The notes under the pieces were generated by a model. That model did no database searches and was not told where the DNA came from. It saw only the letters and a list, made by a program, of their open reading frames with translations. From contig NZ_JAFBBD010000004.1 in assembly GCF_016906995.1 (NCBI RefSeq), forward strand, positions 248,001 through 312,000: a stretch of DNA of 64,000 nucleotides, given 5' to 3'. This document shows, in pieces, positions 27,554 through 38,822 of the stretch. Position 1 is the first letter of the stretch; each line of letters starts with the position of its first letter. A program made the translations under genes and the position numbers. The DNA is from Spongiibacter marinus (lineage in GTDB: Bacteria; Pseudomonadota; Gammaproteobacteria; Pseudomonadales; Spongiibacteraceae).

Positions 27554-29167
27554 TTAGACGGCAGGCATCTCGTCAGCCATTTCACGGAGTTTGTTCTTGG
27601 CGACCTTCTCTAAGGTCGCACGCGGAAACTCGTCGACAAAGTAGACGGCGCGCGGCACTTTAAAGTCTGCCATGTTGGCTTTGCAGTGATCGATGATGGC
27701 CTGGGCGAACGCGTCGTCGTCCTCCGGCGCGCCCCAACCCTTAATAACGAAGGCAACCGGTACCATGTCCAACATATCGTGAGACTTAGCAACCACCGCC
27801 ACTTCGCCGACGCCGCCGCCCGGAACCTGCATAACAACCTCTTCCACTTGGCGGGCTGAGACGTTTTCGCCACCGACTTTCAGGGCATCTTTATCGCGGT
27901 CGGTAAAGTAGAAGTGGCCTTCATCTCCGACGTGAACCATATCACCGGTTTTGAACCAGCCGTTTTCAGTGAACGACTTGTCCATGGCTTCCTGGTTTTT
28001 GTAATACTCTAGGAAGATGTTTACGCCGCGTACCCCGTGTACCCACAGCTCACCAATTTCGCCTTTTTTGCAGGGCTCGCCGGTTTCGGGGTTAACCACC
28101 GCCAAGTGATAGCCCGGCGTCGGTTTACCGATACTGCCCTGCGGCCACTCTTGCACGAAGTCTGAGCGCGTTGCGTGGGTAACGGTTTCTGTCATGCCCC
28201 AGCTAGCAAAAGGCTTGGCCTTCAGCCAACCTTCAATTTCCTTCCAGATAATGCCCATCGGCATCACTTTCAGGCTGTGCTCTTCAGGCACGGCCTGGGC
28301 ACCAATTGCCTTAAAGACGAAGGGAATCATTGAGCAGTGAGTCACTTGGTGTTTGTCGATAATTTCCCAGAACCGGCTGGCAGAAAACTTGGGTAATAAC
28401 ACTGCGGTGCCGCCCACACCCAATGAGCCCCAGAATGCCCAGCTCTGACAGTTCACGTGAAAGAACGGCAGGAATCCCAGGTAGACGCTGTCGCGGTCCA
28501 TATTCATGCTTTGTGAGCCCATGGTGCCAGACCACAGGGCATTAGCGTGAGTGTGCACTACCGCCTTCGGAAGTGATGTCGTGCCAGAGGTAAACATAAT
28601 CCCCGCTGGCAGCATGGGCTCGGCTGGACGCTCGGGCACGGTGCTGGCATCGCCATACAGGGTTTCGAATAGCTGTTCGTCGTGCTGCTGGTCCGCCTCT
28701 GCGGCTTCGCCGGAGTTGTCTTCAGTGACAATCAGCCACTGGATATTTTTGGCGTTATTCTTAATTTCCTGCACGAACTTGGGCTGGGTGATTACCCCCA
28801 CTGCCTCGGTGTGCGCGGCAAAGTACTCAATTTCGCCGCCCACACAGCGGGTATTGGTGGTGACACCCACCGCACCCAATTTGGCACAGGCATACCATGC
28901 CAATACCATCTCTGGGCAGTTCTCGGCGTGAATCATAACCTTGTCGTGCTTGCGCACGCCCTTGGCGTAGAGACCCGCAGCGATTTTGCCGGTTTCTTCG
29001 TCAAAGGCCTTGTAGCTCCAGCTGCGCTCTTCGCCCGAACGCGGCTCCCAAATCATAAAGGGGTGATCAGGCCGCACTTCGGCCCAGTGCCGCAGGCGCT
29101 GCGGAATATCCTGGTCGGCAAAATCAAACTGCGCGGCGGCGGCCGCCACCTTCAGGTCAACACTCAT
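27554..29167 (-). CDS. Acyl-CoA ligase (AMP-forming)
   Basis: The start is the ATG at 29167 with AAGGAG upstream, giving 537 residues. ANL-family motifs are complete: MFTSGTTSLPKAVVHTH (P-loop), SWGMTETVTH, GWFKTGDMVHV...FTDRDKDALKVGGENVSARQVEE hinge, and the catalytic lysine region EKVAKNKLREM at the C-terminus. It activates a carboxylic acid to its CoA thioester. Sequence style is that of medium-chain or carnitine/crotonobetaine-type ligases. A role in side-chain or fatty acid breakdown is likely; the exact substrate is not predictable. Transcribed alone with its own terminator. Confidence 0.92.
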   Translation of the reverse strand: MSVDLKVAAAAAQFDFADQDIPQRLRHWAEVRPDHPFMIWEPRSGEERSWSYKAFDEETGKIAAGLYAKGVRKHDKVMIHAENCPEMVLAWYACAKLGAVGVTTNTRCVGGEIEYFAAHTEAVGVITQPKFVQEIKNNAKNIQWLIVTEDNSGEAAEADQQHDEQLFETLYGDASTVPERPAEPMLPAGIMFTSGTTSLPKAVVHTHANALWSGTMGSQSMNMDRDSVYLGFLPFFHVNCQSWAFWGSLGVGGTAVLLPKFSASRFWEIIDKHQVTHCSMIPFVFKAIGAQAVPEEHSLKVMPMGIIWKEIEGWLKAKPFASWGMTETVTHATRSDFVQEWPQGSIGKPTPGYHLAVVNPETGEPCKKGEIGELWVHGVRGVNIFLEYYKNQEAMDKSFTENGWFKTGDMVHVGDEGHFYFTDRDKDALKVGGENVSARQVEEVVMQVPGGGVGEVAVVAKSHDMLDMVPVAFVIKGWGAPEDDDAFAQAIIDHCKANMADFKVPRAVYFVDEFPRATLEKVAKNKLREMADEMPAV

Positions 29168-29332
29168 AGCCACTCCTTTATCATCGTTAGGCATTCGATT
29201 GGCGTATAACTGAGCCCGATGTTACCGAGCTGCCAAGACCTTCTCTATGACAAAAACACTCACTCCACTGACATTTTGAGCAGCCGCAGCCAGCGAACTG
29301 CCGCCGCCGATTTTCCCAGCGTTCTCTGTTAA

Positions 29333-31323
<1,991 letters not shown>

Positions 31324-31414
31324 TGTTATGGAGTCTGCCGCTCTGGTCCGCGATTATCTGAGCAGCGATTGTACCGTGGCTCTCGGCCCTGCGCCTAGCG
31401 CGTCACCTCCGGCA

Positions 31415-32188
31415 TTAGCGAATAGTCCAGCCACCGTCGATGACCATTTCCTGGCCGGTCATATTTCGCGCCGCATCACTGAGCAAGAAATTCATCGCGC
31501 CGCATAGTTCATCCATGTCGATGAAGCTCTTTTTGGGCATTGGCTCGAGCATAATTTTATTGATCACCTCATCCTCGGAAATACCGTGCGCCAGGGCCTG
31601 ACTGCTGATTTGCTTTTGCACCAGCGCTGTCTTTACGTAGGACGGGCACAGAGTGTTAATGGTGATATCACAATCTGCGGTTTCCAGCGCGACGGTTTTG
31701 GAAAAGCCCAACAAACCGTGCTTAGCCGCCACGTACGCGCTCTTATGGGGCGACGCCACCAGCGAGTGGATGGAGCCCACATTGACGATACGGCCAAAGT
31801 TTCGCGCTCGCATACTCGGTAATACGGCGCGACTCAGCAGGGCTGGGCCGACCAATAAAATCTCTGTTAACAATTTCCAGCGGTCGACGGGAAAGTCCTC
31901 CAAGGAGGCAACGTGTTGAATGCCCGCATTATTAATGAGTACATCGACGCCGCCCCATTCGTTCTCCAAACGCGATACCGCACCGCTGATGTGCTCTTGG
32001 TTGGTAACATCCAGCGGCAGGGCCAATACCTCAGCCGCCGCCCCGTTCAGTGACTGCGCAGCGCTAGTAACCGCTTGTTCGTCAGCGTCAGTTAGGCAAA
32101 CTCGAAAGCCTTGTTTCGATAAATCAGCCGCAAGGGCCAGCCCAATGCCGCTGGCCGCGCCGGTAACTAACGCTGTTTTGTGTCGCAT
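31415..32188 (-). CDS. 3-hydroxybutyrate dehydrogenase (SDR)
   Basis: This 257-residue short-chain dehydrogenase has TGAASGIG (residues 9-16) and NNAG. The catalytic residues are Ser139, Tyr152 and Lys156. The four residues that bind hydroxybutyrate carboxylate in characterised enzymes are also present: Gln91 (NNAGIQHVASLEDFP), His141, Lys149 and Gln193. This makes D-3-hydroxybutyrate oxidation to acetoacetate a strong prediction. It is 21 bp downstream of the TetR gene on the same strand and very likely co-regulated with it. Confidence 0.92.
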   Translation of the reverse strand: MRHKTALVTGAASGIGLALAADLSKQGFRVCLTDADEQAVTSAAQSLNGAAAEVLALPLDVTNQEHISGAVSRLENEWGGVDVLINNAGIQHVASLEDFPVDRWKLLTEILLVGPALLSRAVLPSMRARNFGRIVNVGSIHSLVASPHKSAYVAAKHGLLGFSKTVALETADCDITINTLCPSYVKTALVQKQISSQALAHGISEDEVINKIMLEPMPKKSFIDMDELCGAMNFLLSDAARNMTGQEMVIDGGWTIR

Positions 32189-32209
32189 GTTTGCCTCATC
32201 GTATTTGAG

Positions 32210-32863
32210 TTATTGGGGAGTTCGCTCTTCACCACATACCGCGCGAAAGCCCGCGGCCATAAAGGGAATCATTCGGTCGTAGGCGGCATCAAAATCCGAC
32301 GACAGACACTTGCCACCCGACAAGCGGTCTATACGACCGGTCTGCGCTAAGGTTAGCGCCAGGGCACCCGATACATAGTGATAACACCAGTGCAGGTCTT
32401 CATCCCGCGCCGTTGGGAAAATCTGCCGCAGCGCGGCAATGAAATCGCCCACGTGTTTGTCAAAGGTGTTTTCCATCATTTCCCGGCTCCACACCGGCGA
32501 TGTCATTACATAGGCGAGCAGCGCCATGTAGTTTTTCCAGCCTGGATCACCGCTCTCCTGAGCCAGCTTTAGCGGCAACAAAAATGCCTCAATTACCTGC
32601 TCTAAGCGCTGCGGTTCTCCATCGGTAAACTGCTCCTGCAATACCTGGCGGCGGGTGCTTCCGAGGTGTTCTGCACGGCGATTAAACACCGCGTAGAAAA
32701 CATCTAACTTCTTGCCGAAGTGGTAATTGGCCAATGCAACATCCACCTTTGCACCAGTGGAAATTTGCCGCATGGTGACGCCATCATAGCCGTGGCGGGC
32801 AAAGAGCTCCTCTGCCACGTCCAGTATTCGCTCGCTCTTCACCGCATTTGTTTTTCTTGTCAT
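32210..32863 (-). CDS. TetR-family regulator
   Basis: The start is the ATG at 32863, giving 217 residues. The N-terminal HTH is complete (ERILDVAEELFARHGYDGVTMRQISTGAKVDVALANYHFGKKLDVFYAVF). The C-terminal ligand domain is divergent. It is co-directional with the hydroxybutyrate dehydrogenase gene and divergent from the symporter gene. A 10+10 bp perfect palindrome lies between the two start codons, and related sites lie in front of the TonB receptor at 34621. These suggest that it represses its own operon and both uptake genes. Confidence 0.93.
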   Translation of the reverse strand: MTRKTNAVKSERILDVAEELFARHGYDGVTMRQISTGAKVDVALANYHFGKKLDVFYAVFNRRAEHLGSTRRQVLQEQFTDGEPQRLEQVIEAFLLPLKLAQESGDPGWKNYMALLAYVMTSPVWSREMMENTFDKHVGDFIAALRQIFPTARDEDLHWCYHYVSGALALTLAQTGRIDRLSGGKCLSSDFDAAYDRMIPFMAAGFRAVCGEERTPQ

Positions 32864-32951
32864 TGTGCCACCCAGTTTTTCTAACACTGCAAATTGCCCG
32901 CTGCAGTGTTCGCGTTTGCTTGTGATGTAGACAGTGTTTTGCCACCGCTTG

Positions 32952-32975
32952 TATATTCAACGCTTGTTGAATATA
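32952..32975. promoter_or_regulatory. Operator palindrome between TetR and symporter genes
   Basis: Perfect inverted repeat: arms TATATTCAAC and GTTGAATATA around GCTT. It lies 88 bp from the TetR start and 38 bp before the symporter start. The core TTCAAC-N4-GTTGAA recurs twice before the TonB receptor (34499 and 34531). Such a site at a divergent tetR promoter is the usual operator arrangement. Confidence 0.8.
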
Positions 32976-33013
32976 GTGGCTCACCAATAAATAAAATACA
33001 AGGCGGATGGTAC

Positions 33014-34450
33014 ATGATATCGACAGAGGTCTTTAAATATGTGCTGACTGGTGGCTATGTTGCACTGGTCTACTGGCTCTCCTGGATAGGCATGCGCCGC
33101 ACGCAGGACATTAGCGGCTTCGCCATCGGCAACAAAGATATGAGCCCCTATATCATCGGCATTACGCTTGCAGCCTCGATCGCCTCCACGGCGACCTTTG
33201 TTATCAATCCCGGCTTTGTTTATGTGCACGGCGTTTCTGCCTATATGCACTACGCCGTCGCGGGGTCGGCCGGTATTCTTAGCGCATTCTTGGTCTTGTC
33301 ACGCGGCTTCTTGCGCCTTGGCGAAGAGAAGCAGGCACTGACGCTTCCAGACTGGATATACCACCGCTACCAACACCGCGGCTTCAGTCTGTTTTTCGCC
33401 TTTATTAATTTATTATCGGTGAGCTTCGTGGTGCTCATTCTGGTCGGTTGCAGTCTGTTAATGACGGGCATCTTCCCTATCGAGCAAAAGCCAGCGTTGG
33501 TCATTGTGTTGCTGTTTGTATTCTCTTATGTGCTGATGGGCGGCACCTATGCCCACGCCTACACCAACACCTTGCAAGGCATAATGATGATCGTGGTCAC
33601 CCTGCTGCTATTCGCCCAGGGCGCGGACTATTTCAACGGCGATTTCTTATCCTCGCTGCGCGATATTGGCGAAGGCTACGCCGCGGTAATGAACACCGAC
33701 AGCAATCTTTACTACGATTTTTTCTCGGTTTTCGGCGCGGGTTTTATCATCACCTTTGCACTGATGTTGCAGCCACATATTCTCACTAAAGTGCTGTATT
33801 TACGCAGTGAAGCGGACATCGGCAAATTCATTGGCACCACGGTTGTGGTCGGCACGCTGTTCACGCTTATTCTCATGGTCGGCCTTTACGCGCGACTCGA
33901 CGGCTTGGAGATCAGCGCGCAAGACACCGTCGTTCGCGAATACCTGTTGCATCAATTTAGTGGCAGTGTGGTCGGCGAGCTGACATTGACGTTTATTTTT
34001 ATCACCCTGCTCGCTGCGGGGATGAGCACCCTCGACGGCATTCTTGTCTCGCTCTCTGCAATGGTGGTCAATGATATTGTTTCCCCGCTGAGCAAAAACC
34101 GCAGCAAGGGCCTGGCCTGGTCCCGCTGGACCCTGATTATGGTGGGAATCATTGGCTTAACCCTCGCCTGGAATCCACCTCCCTTAATCGGTTTATTCGC
34201 CCAGAAAGGTGTTTATGGTTTAGCGGCGGCGTCACTCGTGCCGATGCTATTTGGCGTGTTGTTTCGCGGCAGTTTACCGCTACCGTTGATCGCCAGCGCA
34301 TCGATCAGCGCGCTGCTTATCCACTTTTATCTCAACCTCTTTGGCGGCATTGCCAACCCCGCCGTGTCGGCGAGCTATGCCATTTTAACGTCCATCGCCT
34401 ACGTGCTACTCGGCCTGGCTTACTTACGTATTCGCAACGCGAAAAACTAA
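33014..34450 (+). CDS. Sodium:solute symporter (SSS family)
   Basis: The start is the ATG at 33014 (MISTEVFKYVLTGGYVALVYWLSWIGMRRTQDISGFAIGNKDMSPYIIGITLAASIASTATFV), giving 478 residues. At least 12 hydrophobic helices are visible, with SSS features such as the N-terminal GxxxxxxxSTATF region and LAAGMSTLDGILVSLSAMVVNDI. It imports an organic solute with Na+. Context (hydroxybutyrate dehydrogenase, TonB receptor, hydrolase) suggests a short hydroxy or keto acid. The upstream in-frame extension contains the operator and is not translated in my view. Confidence 0.9.
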   Translation: MISTEVFKYVLTGGYVALVYWLSWIGMRRTQDISGFAIGNKDMSPYIIGITLAASIASTATFVINPGFVYVHGVSAYMHYAVAGSAGILSAFLVLSRGFLRLGEEKQALTLPDWIYHRYQHRGFSLFFAFINLLSVSFVVLILVGCSLLMTGIFPIEQKPALVIVLLFVFSYVLMGGTYAHAYTNTLQGIMMIVVTLLLFAQGADYFNGDFLSSLRDIGEGYAAVMNTDSNLYYDFFSVFGAGFIITFALMLQPHILTKVLYLRSEADIGKFIGTTVVVGTLFTLILMVGLYARLDGLEISAQDTVVREYLLHQFSGSVVGELTLTFIFITLLAAGMSTLDGILVSLSAMVVNDIVSPLSKNRSKGLAWSRWTLIMVGIIGLTLAWNPPPLIGLFAQKGVYGLAAASLVPMLFGVLFRGSLPLPLIASASISALLIHFYLNLFGGIANPAVSASYAILTSIAYVLLGLAYLRIRNAKN

Positions 34451-34498
34451 CTGGCCTCGCGCAGCGCGCCATACATAAGGAGAAAATTCATTTGACTT

Positions 34499-34514
34499 TT
34501 CAACAATCGTTGAA
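34499..34514. promoter_or_regulatory. Operator-like palindrome 1 before TonB receptor
   Basis: TTCAAC-AATC-GTTGAA, sharing both half-sites with the 32952 palindrome. Its centre is 32 bp from the next copy, close to three helical turns, which would place two repressor dimers on one face of the DNA. Confidence 0.7.
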
Positions 34515-34530
34515 TAACGTCGAAACTGAA

Positions 34531-34546
34531 TTCAACAAACGTTGAA
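34531..34546. promoter_or_regulatory. Operator-like palindrome 2 before TonB receptor
   Basis: TTCAAC-AAAC-GTTGAA, 74 bp before the receptor start codon. Same half-sites as the two other copies. Confidence 0.7.
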
Positions 34547-34620
34547 CAACAACGACCTATACAAATCAGTCGGAGCCAAGAAAGCGACTACCCTAAAATA
34601 TTCAAGCCACAGGTGTTTCT

Positions 34621-36918
34621 ATGATAAGTATAAAAAGTGACAAAAAGCCCCTCGCCGCCCTCATCGCCTTGTGCAGTGTCGCCGGCATTCATCAATCGGC
34701 ACTGGCCCAGCAGGCCGTCGCCCTGGAAGAAGTACTGGTTACCGCGCAAAAGCGTGAACAGAACCTCCAAGAGGTACCGGTATCGATCACCTCGCTCAAT
34801 GCACTGGAGCTGGAAAATAAAGGGATTACGTCCGTTACCGAACTGGAGAAAAATGTCCCCAACACGCAAATGCGCGCCAGCCGCGCCACCAACTCTACAC
34901 TCACTGCGTATATTCGCGGCGTGGGCCAACAGGATCCGCTGTGGGGGTTTGAACCCGGTGTCGGCGTGTATGTCGACGATGTTTACTACGCTCGCCCACA
35001 GGCAGCCGTGCTAGATGTCTTCGACGTTGAACGCATAGAAGTGCTGCGCGGCCCGCAAGGGACCCTGTATGGCAAAAACACCGTAGGCGGCGCGATCAAG
35101 TACATCACTCGCAGAATGACGGGCGATGCCGAAGCGAAGATCACCACTGCCGTTGGCGCCTACAACCAACGCGACATGATGCTGTCTGCACAGCTGCCAA
35201 TTCTCGACGAACAGCTCTATGTCGGTGCGGCCATTGCTAAACTCACTCGCGACGGTTTTGGCGACGTTGATACCGGCTATGACATCAACACCGGCACCTA
35301 TAGCAGCAGCCAGGAAAACTACAACAAGGATGTGCTTGTCGCACGCCTGAGCGCGGAATACACGCCAAGTGACCGGCTGTTTATTCGCGTCGCCGGCGAT
35401 CGCACCGATGACAACAGCAACCAGCGCTGCGGTTCACAGTCCAGCCCCACCGCCCTGACGCACCCCGCCAACGGCCAGCCGTTTGAACGCTCAAGCAACC
35501 CCTACGACGGCGCCTGCGGCACCACTCACAAATCCAATGTGGAGAACAGCGGCTTCTCCTTAACCGCCGAGTACGACTTGTCTGACAACGTGGTGGTGAA
35601 GTACATCTACGCCAACCGCGAAGGTGAAACCCAGCAGTTCATCGACTTTGACGGAACCCCGCTGGACGCCTTTGACGTACCCGCCAAGTACAGCGATGAG
35701 CAGGAGTCCCACGAGCTGCAATTTAACTACGGCAGCGGCCGTCTGGCCTTCGTCGGTGGCCTCTATTATTTCACCGGCAACTCAGCCGGTGCCTTCGACG
35801 TGGTACTCAATGGACTCGGCGGCACCCCATACATGGATGGCGACCACTACGATCTGGCGATCGGCGGTGATGTGGATACCACCAGCACCTCGGTCTACGC
35901 CAATGTGAACTATGACCTCAGCGACAGCCTGACCCTAACGGCCGGTATGCGCTGGACCAATGACGAAAAGAACTCAAACATTCAGCGCCTGGCGTATAAC
36001 ACCACTAACTCCTTCCCCTATAGCACGCAGCAGGGCTCCGGCTTCACCCACGGTGACCCGGCCAACGACACCTTGCTGGCAACCTTTACCGACATCAGCG
36101 ATAAAGACGCCGACAAAGACTGGAATGAGATTAGCCCCAGTATCAAGCTCGACTGGCAGATGAACGATGCCGTGATGTTCTATGTGAGCTATGCCGAAGG
36201 CTTTAAGTCCGGCGGCTTTGATATGCGCGGCGACGCCAGCAAAAACCCGGATATCGCCAAAGGCTACGATCCGGAAACCGTTGAGACCTGGGAACTCGGT
36301 GTTAAATCACAGCTGTGGAACGACCGCATTCGCCTTAACGCCACCGTTTTCGATATGGCCTATGACGACATGCAACTCACGGTGCAGACGGCCCAACCCG
36401 CACCGGTATTCTTCTCTTCTGACGTTGTGAACGCCGGTACCGCCGAGATACGCGGTGCAGAACTGGAGTCACTGCTGCAAATTACCGATGGCCTGAGCAG
36501 CTCTCTCGCACTGGGATACATGAATGCCGAGCTCACCGAGGTGCAGTCGGGCGGGCAGGATGTTTCCGACAGCTGGGAAATGCTCAATGCACCCAACTGG
36601 ACGGGCCAGTTTGCGCTGAATTATGAGAAGGACCTTGGCAACGCCGGTCGTATCGCCTTGAACAGCGCCCTGTCTTACCGCGATGCATCGCGCAACTTCA
36701 ACAACGTTGAGTGCAGCTGCGACCAGGACGAGTCCTATACCCTGCTCGACGCCAGTGCCAACTGGTACTCCGCCGACGAGCATTGGACGGTGAGTGTGTT
36801 TGTGAAAAACATCGAAGACAAGGAATACAAAACTGGTGGCTACAACCTCGCCTCAGGCGAGCTGGCATTCTACGGCGCGCCGCGCACCTGGACTGCCAGC
36901 GTCAGCTACGCCTTCTAA
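34621..36918 (+). CDS. TonB-dependent receptor
   Basis: This 765-residue protein has a signal peptide ending near LAQQAV (residue 30). The TonB box LEEVLVTAQKRE is at residues 35-46, then a plug domain (VPVSITSLNALELENKGI, YVDDVYYARPQ, VEVLRGPQGTLYGKNTVGG), and a 22-strand-type barrel ends in VSYAF. It is of the large proteobacterial receptor group used for complex organic compounds, not a classic siderophore receptor. It energises uptake across the outer membrane through TonB. It is downstream of two operator-like sites and upstream of an alpha/beta hydrolase with a terminator between. Confidence 0.95.
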   Translation: MISIKSDKKPLAALIALCSVAGIHQSALAQQAVALEEVLVTAQKREQNLQEVPVSITSLNALELENKGITSVTELEKNVPNTQMRASRATNSTLTAYIRGVGQQDPLWGFEPGVGVYVDDVYYARPQAAVLDVFDVERIEVLRGPQGTLYGKNTVGGAIKYITRRMTGDAEAKITTAVGAYNQRDMMLSAQLPILDEQLYVGAAIAKLTRDGFGDVDTGYDINTGTYSSSQENYNKDVLVARLSAEYTPSDRLFIRVAGDRTDDNSNQRCGSQSSPTALTHPANGQPFERSSNPYDGACGTTHKSNVENSGFSLTAEYDLSDNVVVKYIYANREGETQQFIDFDGTPLDAFDVPAKYSDEQESHELQFNYGSGRLAFVGGLYYFTGNSAGAFDVVLNGLGGTPYMDGDHYDLAIGGDVDTTSTSVYANVNYDLSDSLTLTAGMRWTNDEKNSNIQRLAYNTTNSFPYSTQQGSGFTHGDPANDTLLATFTDISDKDADKDWNEISPSIKLDWQMNDAVMFYVSYAEGFKSGGFDMRGDASKNPDIAKGYDPETVETWELGVKSQLWNDRIRLNATVFDMAYDDMQLTVQTAQPAPVFFSSDVVNAGTAEIRGAELESLLQITDGLSSSLALGYMNAELTEVQSGGQDVSDSWEMLNAPNWTGQFALNYEKDLGNAGRIALNSALSYRDASRNFNNVECSCDQDESYTLLDASANWYSADEHWTVSVFVKNIEDKEYKTGGYNLASGELAFYGAPRTWTASVSYAF

Positions 36919-36931
36919 TACGCGCCCCGTT

Positions 36932-36969
36932 GCCCGGAGCCAGACACCTTGGCTGCCTCCGGGCCTTTT
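36932..36969 (+). terminator. Terminator after TonB receptor gene
   Basis: An 8-bp GC stem (GCCCGGAG/CTCCGGGC), extended inside by CCA/TGG, is followed by C-TTTTT. It lies 13 bp past the receptor stop. It may reduce but not abolish transcription of the hydrolase 20 bp further on. Confidence 0.85.
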
Positions 36970-36989
36970 TACTCTATGAGCTAGCAATT

Positions 36990-37847
36990 ATGTCTAAAAA
37001 CTATAAAGACTATTGGTATACCAGTAGCGACGGACTGAAACTGTATGCAAGGGAATATGGCGATGAAAACGCAGACAGTATCATTTGTATTCCGGGACTA
37101 ACGCGAAGCTCAGCAGACTTTGCCCTGCTGTGCGAGGAGCTCTCGTCACACTACCACCTGCTCGCCGTTGACCTGCGCGGTCGCGGCCGCTCTGACTACG
37201 ACAGCAACCCAGACAACTACCAACCCGCCACCTATGCCGCCGATGTACTGGCGCTGATGGACGCCAAGCAATTGGACAGGGTGAAGCTGATCGGCACGTC
37301 GCTGGGCGGGCTAACCTCGATGATATTGTGCGCAACATCGGGTGCGCGCATCCGTGGCGCGGTGATTAACGACATCGGCCCCGAAGCCAACCCCGAAGGC
37401 ATTGCCCGTATTAAGGCCTATGTCTGTGCAAGTCCACCACCGGTTACCACCTGGCAGGAGGCTGTGCAGCGTACCCGCGATACGCAACAGCGTGAGTACC
37501 CGCTATTTAATGACGAGGACTGGCAAACCTTTACCCGCAACCTTTACGTGGAAAACAGCGACGGCCAGCCGGTATTGAACTACGACCCCAATATTGCTGT
37601 CCCCCTGCAAGCGGACAGCGACGGCATCCCCCCTGACCTGTGGCCCCTGTTTGAGGCCGCCGCCGCTACGCCAATGTTACTGTTGCGCGGCGAGTTGTCA
37701 GACTTGCTCAGCCGCGACTGTGTGGCGCGCATGCAAGCCATTAAACCCGATCTTCACGTCTTGGAGGTCGCCAATACCGGGCACGCACCCCTGCTAACCG
37801 AAACCGAATCGCTCACGGCCATTCGCGCGTTTTTGGCAGAGCAATAG
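36990..37847 (+). CDS. Alpha/beta-fold hydrolase
   Basis: The start is the ATG at 36990 (MSKNYKDYWYTSSDGLKLYAREYG), giving 285 residues; longer in-frame translation runs back into the receptor gene and is rejected. The nucleophile elbow is GTSLGG (about residue 103), with an HG-like oxyanion region CIPGLTRSS. The acid and base are likely Asp near SDLLSRD and His in NTGHAPLLTE. It is probably an esterase or lactonase. Position after the receptor suggests it cleaves the imported ester; that is inferred. Confidence 0.88.
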   Translation: MSKNYKDYWYTSSDGLKLYAREYGDENADSIICIPGLTRSSADFALLCEELSSHYHLLAVDLRGRGRSDYDSNPDNYQPATYAADVLALMDAKQLDRVKLIGTSLGGLTSMILCATSGARIRGAVINDIGPEANPEGIARIKAYVCASPPPVTTWQEAVQRTRDTQQREYPLFNDEDWQTFTRNLYVENSDGQPVLNYDPNIAVPLQADSDGIPPDLWPLFEAAAATPMLLLRGELSDLLSRDCVARMQAIKPDLHVLEVANTGHAPLLTETESLTAIRAFLAEQ

Positions 37848-37870
37848 GCTTAGCCACCCGGCAACCTATA

Positions 37871-38731
37871 CTATCGGTTCGCCGGCCAGGGCATTGCCTG
37901 CGGCAACGCGGACAGCGCCGCGGCCTCGGCGGCGCAATCATTGGCACTCACCGCACCAGCGGATCGCAGGGCGACAAGCTCTTTACGCGCGGCTGCCAGA
38001 GCCTGCGTAAATTCAGGGTTATTGTGAAGCGCGGCGACCGCTGCTGCACCGGCCGCCCGCCCCTCTAGAACATCGCTTTGCCAATGCACATTGCACACCA
38101 CCCGGCTCTGGCCAAAGGCGCGCCCCCTGGCCAAAATCGCGTCCTGTCGCTCGGGCGCTAGCTCGGCGAGAATCAGCGCCCAGGCCCAGCCCAGCGCCGC
38201 GTGCCCCGAGGGAAAAGAACCATCCTTCCTCAGGTAATTCTCTTGTTCAGGGGTGCAGCTGGCCTGGCCATTCACCATAAAGGGGCGCGGGCGCTGATAG
38301 TGATTCTTCGCTGCGTAGGTCGCAAAGCCCGCATCGGTCAGGCTGCGGCGAAGCAAGCGGTAAAGCTGAGGGGTTTGTTCGGTGTTGATGGGTAAATCCA
38401 GGGCGCAGGAAAAGACGTCTGCGGCGGCGGGAAAGCGCAACTCTGCGTCGCGGCGCGCCTGTTGCCAGCGCGGTGATTCGCGCAGCGTCAACACCTGTTC
38501 ATTGATCGCCCGATCCAGGGCTTCTGCCGCGCTGCCCTGGGTGGGCGGCGGCGACACCAAGGCCAGACTATTCGGCACCGCCTGCGGCGATAAATAGCCC
38601 TGCAAAATCCCGGGCCGAAGCTCTGCTACGGGCGCCAGCGAAGGCGCTGTGGTGGCCGGTGAGCAGGCGGCAAAAAAAGGCAGTACAAACACCAGCGCGG
38701 CAGCGCGGCGGAGGCAGCTAAATCGCTTCAT
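37871..38731 (-). CDS. PAP2/class A acid phosphatase lipoprotein
   Basis: This 286-residue protein has a lipoprotein-like signal (ALVFVLPFFAACSPATT). It carries the three PAP2 motifs of class A nonspecific acid phosphatases: KNHYQRPRP, SFPSGHAALGWAWALIL and SRVVCNVHWQSDVLEGR. It dephosphorylates organic phosphoesters in the periplasm. Convergent with the hydrolase gene. Expression control was not visible. Confidence 0.92.
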   Translation of the reverse strand: MKRFSCLRRAAALVFVLPFFAACSPATTAPSLAPVAELRPGILQGYLSPQAVPNSLALVSPPPTQGSAAEALDRAINEQVLTLRESPRWQQARRDAELRFPAAADVFSCALDLPINTEQTPQLYRLLRRSLTDAGFATYAAKNHYQRPRPFMVNGQASCTPEQENYLRKDGSFPSGHAALGWAWALILAELAPERQDAILARGRAFGQSRVVCNVHWQSDVLEGRAAGAAAVAALHNNPEFTQALAAARKELVALRSAGAVSANDCAAEAAALSALPQAMPWPANR

Positions 38732-38822
38732 GGGCAGTTCCTGTTGTTATTATTGGCAGTGGGGCAGACCCCACCACCAACGCTACGCCATCATGCCCAA
38801 TCGCGCCATTGCCATTTTGTCA

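Noticed and set aside
36697-36715. Further TTCAAC...GTTGA match inside the TonB receptor gene
   Set aside because: The spacer is 3 nt instead of 4, it is within coding sequence and encodes conserved residues, so it is probably chance.
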